Below are positions 26,924 through 36,352 of a DNA stretch of 64,000 nt, in pieces (position 1 is the stretch's first letter; the number at the start of each line of letters is the position of its first letter). The position numbers and the translations under genes were made by a program. Origin of the DNA: CAVQBP01 sp963848195 (GTDB lineage Bacteria; Bacteroidota; Ignavibacteria; Ignavibacteriales; Ignavibacteriaceae). The notes beneath the pieces were generated by a model. The model did no database searches. It was not told the origin of the DNA and was given only the letters and a program-made list of their open reading frames with translations. Location: contig CAWKCY010000024.1 in assembly GCA_963848195.1 (NCBI GenBank), forward strand, positions 186,001 through 250,000. The letters are read 5' to 3'.

Positions 26924-29892
26924 ATGATGAAATATTTACATGTCTTCTATTCAGTTTTTTTAATTGTTCTAATTTCGGGGTGTGCTTCGGTAAGCAGGGT
27001 GTCTGTATACGATAAGTCTGCAGAATTCAAACAGGAATTTCATAAAAATTATGCCTCACTTCAGATTCCACCTGCTGCCAGAATAGATACAATTATAATC
27101 GATAAAGACCTTAAAAAAATTGATATCTATTTCAATAGGAATTTGTCTTATATGTCATTTAGGAAGAATAATGTTACGGAGTTATATTCAGCGGTGAAAA
27201 ACTTTTATGGGAATGATTTCTCCGATTACAATTTTTCAATCTATACACTACATAAAACAATTGAAGAACTAATCCCGAATTTCTATAGAGACAAATCAGA
27301 ATATGATAAAAGCAGGCTCCCTATAAATATGAGCCGTCCTAAACCAGTTATAAAGAATATTAGCAGACCGTATAAACCGGTCAACGGATTAATAGATAAA
27401 AACATTCTGGTATGGCCGAGTCACGGGTGGTATTACAATAACAGACAACATAGATGGATGTGGCAGCGGGCGCGTTTATATCAGACAATTGAAGATCTGG
27501 GGCCTTATTCATATGTAATTCCTTATTTAATGCCTATGCTTGAAAATGCAGGAGCAAATGTTTTTATTCCCAGAGAGAGAGATGTGCAAACTAATGAAGT
27601 AATAGTTGATGATATGTCCGAAAATTATTCAGAAGGGGATGAAAATGATTCAACTCGCTGGTTTGATGGAAAAGGAGAAGGATTCGGAATAGGGGATCCG
27701 CCTTATAAATCCGGTGTTAATCCCTTTAAATTGGGTAAATATAGAATTACTTATTCCGAAGATAAACAAAGTACTGAAGCAGCCTGGATTCCGGATATTC
27801 CTGAAACCGGAGAATATGCAGTATATATTTCGTATGTATCCTCTGAAAAGAGTGTGGATGATGCGCATTATACTGTGAATTACCTTGGCGGTTCAACCAG
27901 GTTTTTGGTTAATCAACAAATTGGAGGGGGTACATGGCTTTATCTCGGGGAGTTTAAGTTTAAAAAGGGAAGAACGGAGAGACCGGCAGTGTTATTCTTA
28001 CAAACGAAAGCAAAGAATCCGGGAAAATTGTATCTGCAGATGCAGTTAGATTCGGCGGAGGGATTGGAGTAATTGAAAGAGGCGGGGGTACAAGCAGCCG
28101 TCCTAAATTTGCTGAAGGCTCAAGATACTGGCTTCAGTTTGCAGGCATGCCCGATACACTTGTTTATAATTTAAACCATGATACATTGGATTATAATGAT
28201 GATTATCAGAACCGTGGGGAATATGGAAATTATTTATATGGAGCACCTTATGGTCCTAATAGAGATAGAAATGTTAAAGGGTTAGGGATTCCTATTGATC
28301 TTTCACTTGCATTTCATACGGATGCCGGAATGACCAAGAACGATACTACGGTCGGTACATTAGCTATTTACAGCATACCTTCAATTGATAATAACAATAA
28401 ATTTCCAGACAGTGTATCAAGGTTTGCAAACAGGGATCTTGCTGATATCGTACAGACTCAAGTGTGTGATGATATAAGAGCTAAATATGATCCTATCTGG
28501 AATAGAAGATGGTTGTGGGATGCAAAATACAGTGAAGCTATGCGACCGAATATTCCTTCACTTCTTCTTGAACTCCTTTCACATGAAAATTTTCTCGATA
28601 CAAAATTTAATCTCGATCCCCGATTCAGGTTTGATGTTTCAAGAGCAATATATAAAGGTATGCTCAAATTTCTTTCGGCTCAATACGGATTTAGTTATGT
28701 TGTTCAGCCTTTGCCAGTTACCCATTTTTCCACTGAGTTCAATGAATCAGGGGGATTTATTTTAAGATGGAAACCTGAAGCAGATCCTTTAGAGCCTTCT
28801 GCCGTTCCGGATAAATATGTCGTGTATAAGAGGATTGGTGACGGTGATTTTGATAATGGAATTATTGTTAACGATACTATGTATGAGGATAAAGATATTA
28901 TTCCAGGTAAAATTTATAGCTATAAAGTAGCAGCGGTTAATGATGGAGGAGAGAGTTTTTCATCGGAAATTTTATCCGCATGCAGAATGAATAATAGTAA
29001 AGAACCTGTGTTAATAATCAACGGGTTTGATAGAATTTGCGCACCGGCTTCAGTAAAGACCGATTCATTTTCCGGATATTTAAATAATGTTGATGCGGGA
29101 GTTTTTGATAAATATGAAATGAGCTATGTGGGAGCACAGTATGATTTTGATCCTGATTCTAAATGGATTACCGATGATAATCCGGGTCATGGTGCAAGTC
29201 ATTCTAATTATGAAGCTAAAATTGTTGCGGGCAATACTTTTGATTACCCTTACATGCATGGTAAATCAATAAAAACTAATGGATATTCTTTTGTATCATG
29301 CAGCAACGAAGCAGTTTGGGATAAAATAATTGACATATCAAAATATAAACTCATTGATTTAATTTTAGGTGAAGAGAAAGCGACACATTGGGAAAAACCG
29401 GTTGAGGATTCGATTCATGGAGTACTGTATAAAACCTTTCCACAGAAGTTCCAAAATGTTATTAAGAAATATTTAAATGCTGGGGGTAATATATTTATCT
29501 CAGGTGCATATGTAGGGACTGATTTATTTTCAAAATCTGATTCTTTAGACATTGGATTTGCAGAGAATATACTGAAGTATAAATGGTCAAACGGGTATGC
29601 TGATAGATTGGGTAGAGTATTTTCAATCCCTTCAACTTTTAGTAAAGACAGTATATTTATTAAATATAATACGGAGTTAAATGATAGTATATATGCAGTT
29701 GAAGCGCCTGACGCACTATATCCAGCAGACGGGGGAGAAACTATTCTCAGATATTCTGAAAATCATTTTGGTGCGGGTGTTGAGTATAAGAAAGGTTATG
29801 GGGTTGTTGTGTTTGGTTTTCCGTTCGAGACAATACTGGGGGAAAATAGCAGGGATGAGGTGATGAAGCGAGTGCTGGATTATTTGAAATAA
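26924..29892 (+). CDS. N-acetylmuramoyl-L-alanine amidase with inserted golvesin-type domain, split by one frameshift
   Basis: The first frame stops at 28072, but the same protein continues in another frame to 29892. One base missing in the AAAAAGGG run at 27962-27969 restores 989 residues. It is a lipoprotein (LIVLISGC). The amidase_3 fold is seen in two halves: LVWPSHGWYYN (His near 167) and LSLAFHTDAG (near 463), LLLELLSHEN (Glu near 548). Between them, about 285-385, is a golvesin C-terminal-like sandwich (YAVYISYVSS, AHYTVNYLGGSTRFLVNQQ, VSADAVRFGGG). FN3-like and C-terminal domains follow. Such proteins are often named xanthan lyase in databases, but the catalytic residues are those of an amidase. 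Confidence 0.8.
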
Positions 29893-29929
29893 AGAATGCA
29901 TACTTCCCAAAATTTAATTAAAAGTTCTA

Positions 29930-30200
29930 TTGCAGTTCACTTTAGTGAACTGGCTAAAGAGCCTGTGTGAATATCATTAACCAATGGATTTATCCATTGG
30001 TTTAAGAGGAAAATTAAGCCCCCTCACAACGCTTTTTCTATATTTTCACCAGCCTCTTTACTGAAATGATTTTGGATAGATGAACATAATATAGGCTTAG
30101 CTACATAGGAGTTCTTTTATCCTATATTTATATGCGGCTAAAGCCTTCTCTCATAATCCTTTTCTTTCCGTTGGCTGAAAGCCAACGGCAAAGCCACCTT
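29930..30200. repeat. Palindrome-rich gap between converging genes
   Basis: Contains CAGTTCAC-TT-TAGTGAACTG (29933), ACCAATGGA-TTTA-TCCATTGGT (29980) and CCGTTGGC-TGAAA-GCCAACGG (30169). The stretch 29960-30049 also recurs in opposite orientation at 50328-50407. None has a strong T-tract, but a role as a bidirectional terminator between the converging genes is possible. Confidence 0.7.
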
Positions 30201-30212
30201 ACTAATCTTTCC

Positions 30213-31220
30213 TCAAACCAATCCTATTCCCGGTCTATCATTTAGCATAAGCTTCCCGTCAATAACTTTTGTTCCTTCATAGGGGTCATTTTTTATTAGT
30301 AAATTTCCATCCAGGTCAGCCCAGTCAACCATGGGGGATAGTTGGGAAGCAGCGGAAATTCCGCAGGAGGTTTCAGTCATACATCCGATCATAACTTTCA
30401 TTCCTAAGGAACGAGCGAGTAAAAGCATTTTATGCGCTTCCCGCAAACCGGTACATTTCATAAGTTTTATGTTTATACCGCTAAAAACTCCATATGCTTT
30501 AATAACATCCGGAATTCTTTGAATAGATTCATCCCCGATTATTGGTAAGGGGCTATGTTCAGTAAGCCATGCAATATCATCGATTTGATCTTTGGGCATA
30601 GGCTGTTCAATAAATTCCACATTTTTTTCATTAAGCCAGTTAATTATATCAAGAGCAAAATGTTTGTCTCGCCATCCCTGGTTTGCATCAATAGTAAGCG
30701 GTTTATCTGTTAGTGAAAGAATGGTTTCAATCATTACTTTATCATTTTCCCCGCCAAGCTTTATTTTTAATATTTTATATATCTCAGCCTCCTTCACTTT
30801 TTGTTTTATAACCTCAGGCGTGTCTATTCCAATGGTAAAAGATGTGTTAGGGGTCTTATGCTTATCAAAACCCCAGATTGAATACAATGATTTATCTAGT
30901 AGTTTCCCAATAAGGTCGTGAAGTGCAATATCAATTGATGCCTTGGCGGCAGTATTTTTTTCGGCAACAGAATCTACATAGATTAAAATGTTTTCAAGGT
31001 CAAACGGATCGTTGAATTGGTTTAGGTTAACTTTAGAAAGAAACATAGAGGCGGTTTCATGGGATTCTCCAAGATACGGAGGCATTGAGGCCTCACCGTA
31101 TCCAATTATCCCTTCATGTTCAATTTGTGTAAGCATTACCGGAGTTGTGGTACGAGAATTCACAGCAATGGTAAAAACATGTTTAAGTTCAAGTGTATAA
31201 GGTTTAAAAGTTAATTTCAT
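30213..31220 (-). CDS. Dipeptide epimerase (L-Ala-D/L-Glu epimerase type), enolase superfamily
   Basis: 335 residues, no signal, so cytosolic. All expected residues of the muconate-lactonizing subgroup are present: K152-I-K154, metal ligands D178, E205 and D230, and K252. The C-terminal DLDG motif (ADLDGNLLI) is typical of dipeptide epimerases, where it binds the substrate amino group. The enzyme interconverts L-Ala-D-Glu and L-Ala-L-Glu, a step in reuse of murein peptides. It faces the amidase and DigH-like genes just upstream (opposite strand), which fits peptidoglycan scavenging. The exact dipeptide specificity cannot be read from the sequence. Confidence 0.88.
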   Translation of the reverse strand: MKLTFKPYTLELKHVFTIAVNSRTTTPVMLTQIEHEGIIGYGEASMPPYLGESHETASMFLSKVNLNQFNDPFDLENILIYVDSVAEKNTAAKASIDIALHDLIGKLLDKSLYSIWGFDKHKTPNTSFTIGIDTPEVIKQKVKEAEIYKILKIKLGGENDKVMIETILSLTDKPLTIDANQGWRDKHFALDIINWLNEKNVEFIEQPMPKDQIDDIAWLTEHSPLPIIGDESIQRIPDVIKAYGVFSGINIKLMKCTGLREAHKMLLLARSLGMKVMIGCMTETSCGISAASQLSPMVDWADLDGNLLIKNDPYEGTKVIDGKLMLNDRPGIGLV

Positions 31221-31656
31221 TTTTCGCTAAATAAATTTATTAAAAAATAGTTGAGTTATACCCGTAAAATAATATAGAAATTGATATTAATTATAGTATT
31301 TTTAAAAATATTCATAAAATGCCGGTCATTTCAGAGAAACACCCACTTTCAGAAATCTTACCAAAGGTTATTAAATTAAATGATAGTTATTGCTTAAATT
31401 AAAAACGGTCTATCTTCAGTAGATAAAATTAAAACAGTAAAATATCAAGCCATTAATAGAAAAAGATGAATATTTATAACCATTTCAAAGTTTATCCAAA
31501 GAGGGGGCTTTATGCTTATTTATATAATTTCATATTTATACTGTTTTTTCAATAAAAATACTTATGAATTAACAAAATAATTATTGCATAAAGAGAAAAT
31601 AAAGTTTAATTTGTAAATGTTATTTTTCAATAACCACTCACATAATCGGAGGCATC
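31221..31656. other. Gene-free AT-rich divergent intergenic region
   Basis: 436 bp between divergent genes, so promoters for both sides must lie here. I see no palindrome array and no credible small gene. A faint Bacteroidota-like promoter (TTG, then TTAATTTG about 19 bp later, ending near 31615) precedes the FG-GAP gene, but the whole region is so AT-rich that it means little. Confidence 0.4.
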
Positions 31657-33306
31657 ATGAAGAAATTTCTTACAGCTATTCTTTTTATTTCATCTATAAT
31701 CTCTCTGAATGCACAGGATGTATTTCAAAGAACTACAATTCACACACTTAAATATGAACCTGGCGGTGGAGGATTTGGAAATGTAATTGCAGGAGTTGAT
31801 TGGGATAAAGACGGAAAGCCGGATCTTTATACCGTTAATGCAAATTATATTGATAGATTAACCGGTGAACTGATTCCAAAGATCTACAAGTTTGAATGGA
31901 ATTCAACCACTGCATCATGGGATTCAGTATGGGGTGCTTCTCTTCCAGCCCAAGCACAAAATACATGGGTCGGGCTTGCATGGGGTGATCTTGATAAGGA
32001 TGGAAAACCTGAATTAATTTGGGCGCCTCCTAATTATCCTGATCCTCCTGATCCTTCGTTAATTAATCATAATCCAAAACGTATTATAGTATACGAAGTT
32101 GCTGGTGACGGGAGTGACAACTTAGGAGTTGATGATGGTTTCGGCAGTTTTTCTCCGAATGCATCTACCACCCTTACTGATGAAGCAGACTATAATTTAA
32201 GACCGCTTCAGCTTAAAGTTACTGATATTGACGGGGATGGAACAGATGAAATAATTTTTTGTGATCAGGCTGCTAATTGGCACTACGGTGTAGTTTCTGT
32301 TGATAATATTCCGGATAATGGAGACGGCAGTGAAAAATGGACTATTGAAGCAAACGGATTAACGGATGCAAATCAGACCGGTATGGGAAGTGTGTGGGAT
32401 TGTGATGTTGTTGGCAATACCATTTATTTGTTTGCCGGATCCGGCTTAATTTACCCCGTTAAAGCTGAAAATGGAACCTATACTTCTCTACCTGCCTTAA
32501 CAAATGTAGCTGGAGAAACAGGTTCTTTTAAAGGCAGCGTTACTGCTGATCTTGATAATGATGGAACCCCCGAAATTGTTTTGGGTGGCTGGTCGGATGA
32601 TACAGTTTATGTATTGAAACAAGTTGCGGATACACTACAGACTTTTCATGTTGGCACGTGCCCTGGAGCTGGTAGATTGAATGGTGCAGCTGCAGGAGAT
32701 TTAGATAATGACGGACATCCGGATTTTGTATTCGGTACAAGAAGTGCGAGTACACCGAATAATGCAGTATACCGTGTTGAATTTGAAGGTGGGGCAATAA
32801 GTGATCCCGCAAATTATCAGATATCAGTTATAGATTCACTATTAGTTCCTGCACCTGGCGGAACTGGCGGTCAGCTTGATGTTTTCTATGTTGCTAACGT
32901 TGACGGAGATTCTGCTGACGAAGTGCTCTATACTCAGGGTTATACAAGAGGTGTTGCTAATGATACAACTGCCGATCTGGCAATTCTGGATATTAAATAT
33001 ACTCCGGTTAGTGTAAAACTAGCAGATAACAAAATACCTGAGCAATTTTATCTTAATCAAAATTATCCTAATCCTTTCAATCCGACTACCACTATTAAGT
33101 TCGGGTTAGTGAAGGAAATGGTTGTTGAGTTAAAAATATATGATATCCTGGGAGAAGAAGTTGCTACATTAATTGACGGGAAGTTAATGAAAGCAGGTTC
33201 ATATGATGTTAATTTTAAAGCGAGTAATCTAGCCAGCGGTGCTTATTTTTATAGATTGAAAGCAGGTAATCAGGTTACTTCGAAGAAAATGGTTCTTTTA
33301 AAGTAA
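31657..33306 (+). CDS. Secreted FG-GAP/VCBS repeat protein with T9SS sorting domain
   Basis: 549 residues, signal peptide ending near SLNAQ, ribosome site GGAGG. Repeats with calcium-binding-like loops are spread over the first 440 residues: DWDKDGKPDLYTV, DLDKDGKPELIWA, DIDGDGTDEIIFC, DLDNDGTPEIVLG, DLDNDGHPDFVFG. These are typical of FG-GAP/VCBS propellers. The final 80 residues are a T9SS type A domain (NYPNPFNPTTTIKF to KKMVLLK). It is likely a calcium-stabilised adhesive or binding protein at the cell surface. It stands alone ahead of the second TonB/PorV cassette. Confidence 0.85.
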   Translation: MKKFLTAILFISSIISLNAQDVFQRTTIHTLKYEPGGGGFGNVIAGVDWDKDGKPDLYTVNANYIDRLTGELIPKIYKFEWNSTTASWDSVWGASLPAQAQNTWVGLAWGDLDKDGKPELIWAPPNYPDPPDPSLINHNPKRIIVYEVAGDGSDNLGVDDGFGSFSPNASTTLTDEADYNLRPLQLKVTDIDGDGTDEIIFCDQAANWHYGVVSVDNIPDNGDGSEKWTIEANGLTDANQTGMGSVWDCDVVGNTIYLFAGSGLIYPVKAENGTYTSLPALTNVAGETGSFKGSVTADLDNDGTPEIVLGGWSDDTVYVLKQVADTLQTFHVGTCPGAGRLNGAAAGDLDNDGHPDFVFGTRSASTPNNAVYRVEFEGGAISDPANYQISVIDSLLVPAPGGTGGQLDVFYVANVDGDSADEVLYTQGYTRGVANDTTADLAILDIKYTPVSVKLADNKIPEQFYLNQNYPNPFNPTTTIKFGLVKEMVVELKIYDILGEEVATLIDGKLMKAGSYDVNFKASNLASGAYFYRLKAGNQVTSKKMVLLK

Positions 33307-33345
33307 GACGCAGATTTCGCAGATTTTAACAGATTCTGATGAAAT
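33304..33345. repeat. GCAGATTT-type intergenic repeat
   Basis: AAGACGCAGATTTCGCAGAT followed by TTTAACAGATTCTG, starting right at the stop codon. Repeats of this GCAGATTT style occur between genes in many unrelated bacteria (from memory). The function is unknown. Confidence 0.5.
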
Positions 33346-33390
33346 ATCAGGTGCCAAAAGGCATAGTAATAACAATATTATATTTCTTAA

Positions 33391-33421
33391 AACCTCCGGG
33401 GTTTTTAAAACCCCGGAGATT
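33391..33421. repeat. Perfect GC-rich palindrome
   Basis: CTCCGGGGTTTT and AAAACCCCGGAG are perfect mirror halves around a TA centre. No T-tract follows on the plus strand beyond the stem itself. It could act as a terminator for the FG-GAP gene at 31657-33306, or be a dispersed palindrome. Confidence 0.65.
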
Positions 33422-33587
33422 TAGGTGTTGGACTTATCTCATAATATAGGGGTTAAGCCCAATTTCATATAAAAAAACGATGGGAGAAATCTAAAGATCA
33501 TTTTTACACTTTAAACCAATGAATATACTATCCTTCTTTAACACTGCATTTTGTAATTCAATAAATACATTGAGTATTGAGGTTTCT

Positions 33588-36329
33588 ATGAACAGAAAAT
33601 CAATTTTTTATATCCCATTTCTGTTAATATTATTTACATCCATAAATATTTTTGCTGGAAACACAGGGAAAATAACCGGGAAAGTAACAGATGCACAAAC
33701 ATCCGAACCCCTGCTTGGTATTAATGTAGTAATACAGGGTACAACTCAGGGAGCAGCAACAGGAGCAGACGGCTCTTACATAATAATTAATATAGAGCCC
33801 GGTACCTACAGCCTCGTCTTTTCAGGTGTAGGGTACCAGAAAAAAATGGTTACAAATGTTAATGTATCCAGCGATTTTACAACGACCATTAATATTCAGC
33901 TTTCTTCAGAAACTATAGGACTTGAAACCGTAGTTGTAGAAGCTCAAAAACCTCTGGTAAGAAAAGATTTAACTTCTTCACAGGTTTCAGTTGATGCAAG
34001 CCAAATTGCTACTTTACCTGTTGAAAATGTTAATCAATTGTTAACTTTGCAGGCCGGTGTTATTAAAGGTGCAAACGGAGAGATCCATATTAAAGGAGGG
34101 CGTTCCAGCGAAGTTTCATATAACGTAAACGGAATTTCCATTATAAATCCTTATGATAATTCCAAATCAGTTGAAATAGCTACCAATGCTATACAGGAAT
34201 TATCTGTAGTCAGCGGTACATTTAATGCTGAATACGGTAATGCGTTAAGCGGAGTTGTAAATTCAATTACTAAAGAAGGAACAAATAAGTATACCGGAAG
34301 TGTTTCCTTTTATTCAGGCGACTATCTCAGCAGCCATAAAGATATTTTTTATAATATTAATTCGGTTGATCCGGTTAATAATTATGTAACTGAGTTTACT
34401 CTAGGTGGACCTATTCCTCTGCTTAATGATTATGTAACATTTTTCGTTTCTGGCAGACTTAATGATGATAAAGGTTATTTGTATGGTATTAGAGAACACC
34501 AGCCCGGTGATTATATCCAATACCTTAGTGCAGACAGTATAAGTGTACTTGCTACCGGAGACGGTAAGGTTGTTTCAATGAATCCAAGTAAAGACTGGAA
34601 CGGGAATGCAAAGATTACTATTAAACCTTCTTCAACTTTTAAAATTAATTACGACTTTTTAATATCAAATTCGAAATATCAGCTTTATAATCATGATCTA
34701 AAATATAACCCTGATGCCAGTTATCACCGCAACAATTCGGGGCTTTTTAATTCGATTGAATTAAGGCAGGTTATAAGTAATTCAACTTTTTATTCACTTA
34801 AAGGATCATATAGCATAAATGATTATAAAAGATATTTGTATCCTTTACTTGATGCATCCGGTAATGAAGCAGATTTCTCTGCTGGAATGGATTTAACCGG
34901 ATTACAGGCTGACCCGAGATATGCAAGCAGTCTACAGTATGTGGCTGATAATACTTTCCCGATCGGCGGTACTTTGAATGAGCAATTCTATCAAAAGACC
35001 AGAACCCTAAACGGAAAATTTGATCTAACGAGTCAGCTTAATCTTCATCATGAGGTTAAATTAGGAGCCGAATATTCCAATTACACACTATATTATGAGG
35101 ATTTTACTGTATTAAAAGACGGTCAGGCATCTTTTATCCCCCCTGTTGATAATATACTGCATGACAGTTATACAAAAAAACCAACTGAAATATCAGGATA
35201 TATTCAGGATAAAATGGAATTTGAGAGTCTTATATTAAATGTTGGATTAAGACTTGACTATTTTGATTCGGATTCAAAATACTCTACGGATACAAAATAT
35301 CCTTCCCCATATGATCCTGCGATACCGGATAATGTAGATAAGAGTATTTTATTAAAAAAATCATCAGCTAAGTATCAAGTAAGCCCGAGAGTCGGAGTAT
35401 CCTTCCCGATAACCGACAGAGGAATTATTCATTTTTCATACGGTCATTTTTTCCAGATCCCTCCATTCACTTATTTATATGACAATCCGGATTTCAAATA
35501 TCCGGTATCAGGGACACCAACATTTGGTAATGCAAACTTGAATCCTGAAAGAACAATTACTTATGAAATCGGACTGCAGCAGCAATTACTTGATAATCTT
35601 TCATTTGATGTTACCGGATTTGTTAAAGACGTAAGAGATTTACTTGCTCTTCAGAAAATCCAGGCGACAGCAACTAAAGCTTACTATATGTATGTAAATA
35701 AAGACTATGCAAATATTAAAGGGATTACATTTTCCTTAAGAAAAAGAAGGAACCCGGATGAATTTTTTGGAGCAACGCTTGATTATACATATCAAACTAC
35801 TGAAGGGAGCGATACAAGATCTGCGGCTGCGTTTTTAGATCTTGCTTCAGGCAGACAAAGTGAAAAGATACCATATTACCTGGACTGGGATCAGCCGCAT
35901 ACATTAAATGCAACCTTAAACTTTGGCGGTAAAACATGGAATACAACGATTGTCGGAAGAATAGGTTCCGGTTTACCTTATACTCCGCAACTCCTTTTTG
36001 AACAGGTATTTTTAAAGACAAATAGTGCTCGTAAACCATCACAGGCGACCGTAGATCTGCTAATTGACAAAACAATAAATATTTCCGATATCAATGTTAC
36101 ATTCTTCCTGAAAGTATTTAATCTTTTTGATGCCTTGAATGAAAACATTGTATATGATAATACCGGAAGGGCAGATTATACTCTTGAGAAAGAGCTGGGA
36201 ACAACTCAAGCAGCCGACCATTATGCTAGTCTGAATCCTTTAATTAAAACTTCCAGCGAATATTTTGTCCGGCCTGATTATTATCTCCCTCCAAGGGAAG
36301 TAAGATTGGGTCTGACATTAGAGTTTTGA
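33588..36329 (+). CDS. TonB-dependent receptor-like barrel with carboxypeptidase-regulatory domain (second cassette)
   Basis: 913 residues from the ATG at 33588, which follows TTGAGG and opens a normal signal peptide (MNRKSIFYIPFLLILF); an upstream ATG at 33519 adds 23 residues that do not look like a signal. Domains: CarboxypepD_reg (GKITGKVTDAQTSEPLLGIN), plug (IHIKGGRSSEVSYNVNGISI, GTFNAEYGNALSGVVNS) and barrel ending REVRLGLTLEF. It is paralogous to the receptor at 12984 throughout, and again heads a set with a secreted VPNP-type protein and a PorV protein. No SusD partner is present. The substrate or client is unknown. Confidence 0.87.
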   Translation: MNRKSIFYIPFLLILFTSINIFAGNTGKITGKVTDAQTSEPLLGINVVIQGTTQGAATGADGSYIIINIEPGTYSLVFSGVGYQKKMVTNVNVSSDFTTTINIQLSSETIGLETVVVEAQKPLVRKDLTSSQVSVDASQIATLPVENVNQLLTLQAGVIKGANGEIHIKGGRSSEVSYNVNGISIINPYDNSKSVEIATNAIQELSVVSGTFNAEYGNALSGVVNSITKEGTNKYTGSVSFYSGDYLSSHKDIFYNINSVDPVNNYVTEFTLGGPIPLLNDYVTFFVSGRLNDDKGYLYGIREHQPGDYIQYLSADSISVLATGDGKVVSMNPSKDWNGNAKITIKPSSTFKINYDFLISNSKYQLYNHDLKYNPDASYHRNNSGLFNSIELRQVISNSTFYSLKGSYSINDYKRYLYPLLDASGNEADFSAGMDLTGLQADPRYASSLQYVADNTFPIGGTLNEQFYQKTRTLNGKFDLTSQLNLHHEVKLGAEYSNYTLYYEDFTVLKDGQASFIPPVDNILHDSYTKKPTEISGYIQDKMEFESLILNVGLRLDYFDSDSKYSTDTKYPSPYDPAIPDNVDKSILLKKSSAKYQVSPRVGVSFPITDRGIIHFSYGHFFQIPPFTYLYDNPDFKYPVSGTPTFGNANLNPERTITYEIGLQQQLLDNLSFDVTGFVKDVRDLLALQKIQATATKAYYMYVNKDYANIKGITFSLRKRRNPDEFFGATLDYTYQTTEGSDTRSAAAFLDLASGRQSEKIPYYLDWDQPHTLNATLNFGGKTWNTTIVGRIGSGLPYTPQLLFEQVFLKTNSARKPSQATVDLLIDKTINISDINVTFFLKVFNLFDALNENIVYDNTGRADYTLEKELGTTQAADHYASLNPLIKTSSEYFVRPDYYLPPREVRLGLTLEF

Positions 36330-36352
36330 AAGTATATTAACGGAGATATTAA

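Noticed and set aside
26924..29892. Xanthan lyase
   Set aside because: That label is common for such proteins, but the visible catalytic residues (His near 167 and 463, Glu near 548) are those of an amidase, with a golvesin-type insert.
33391..33421. Rho-independent terminator
   Set aside because: The stem is perfect, but no T-tract follows it on either strand; kept as a palindrome only.
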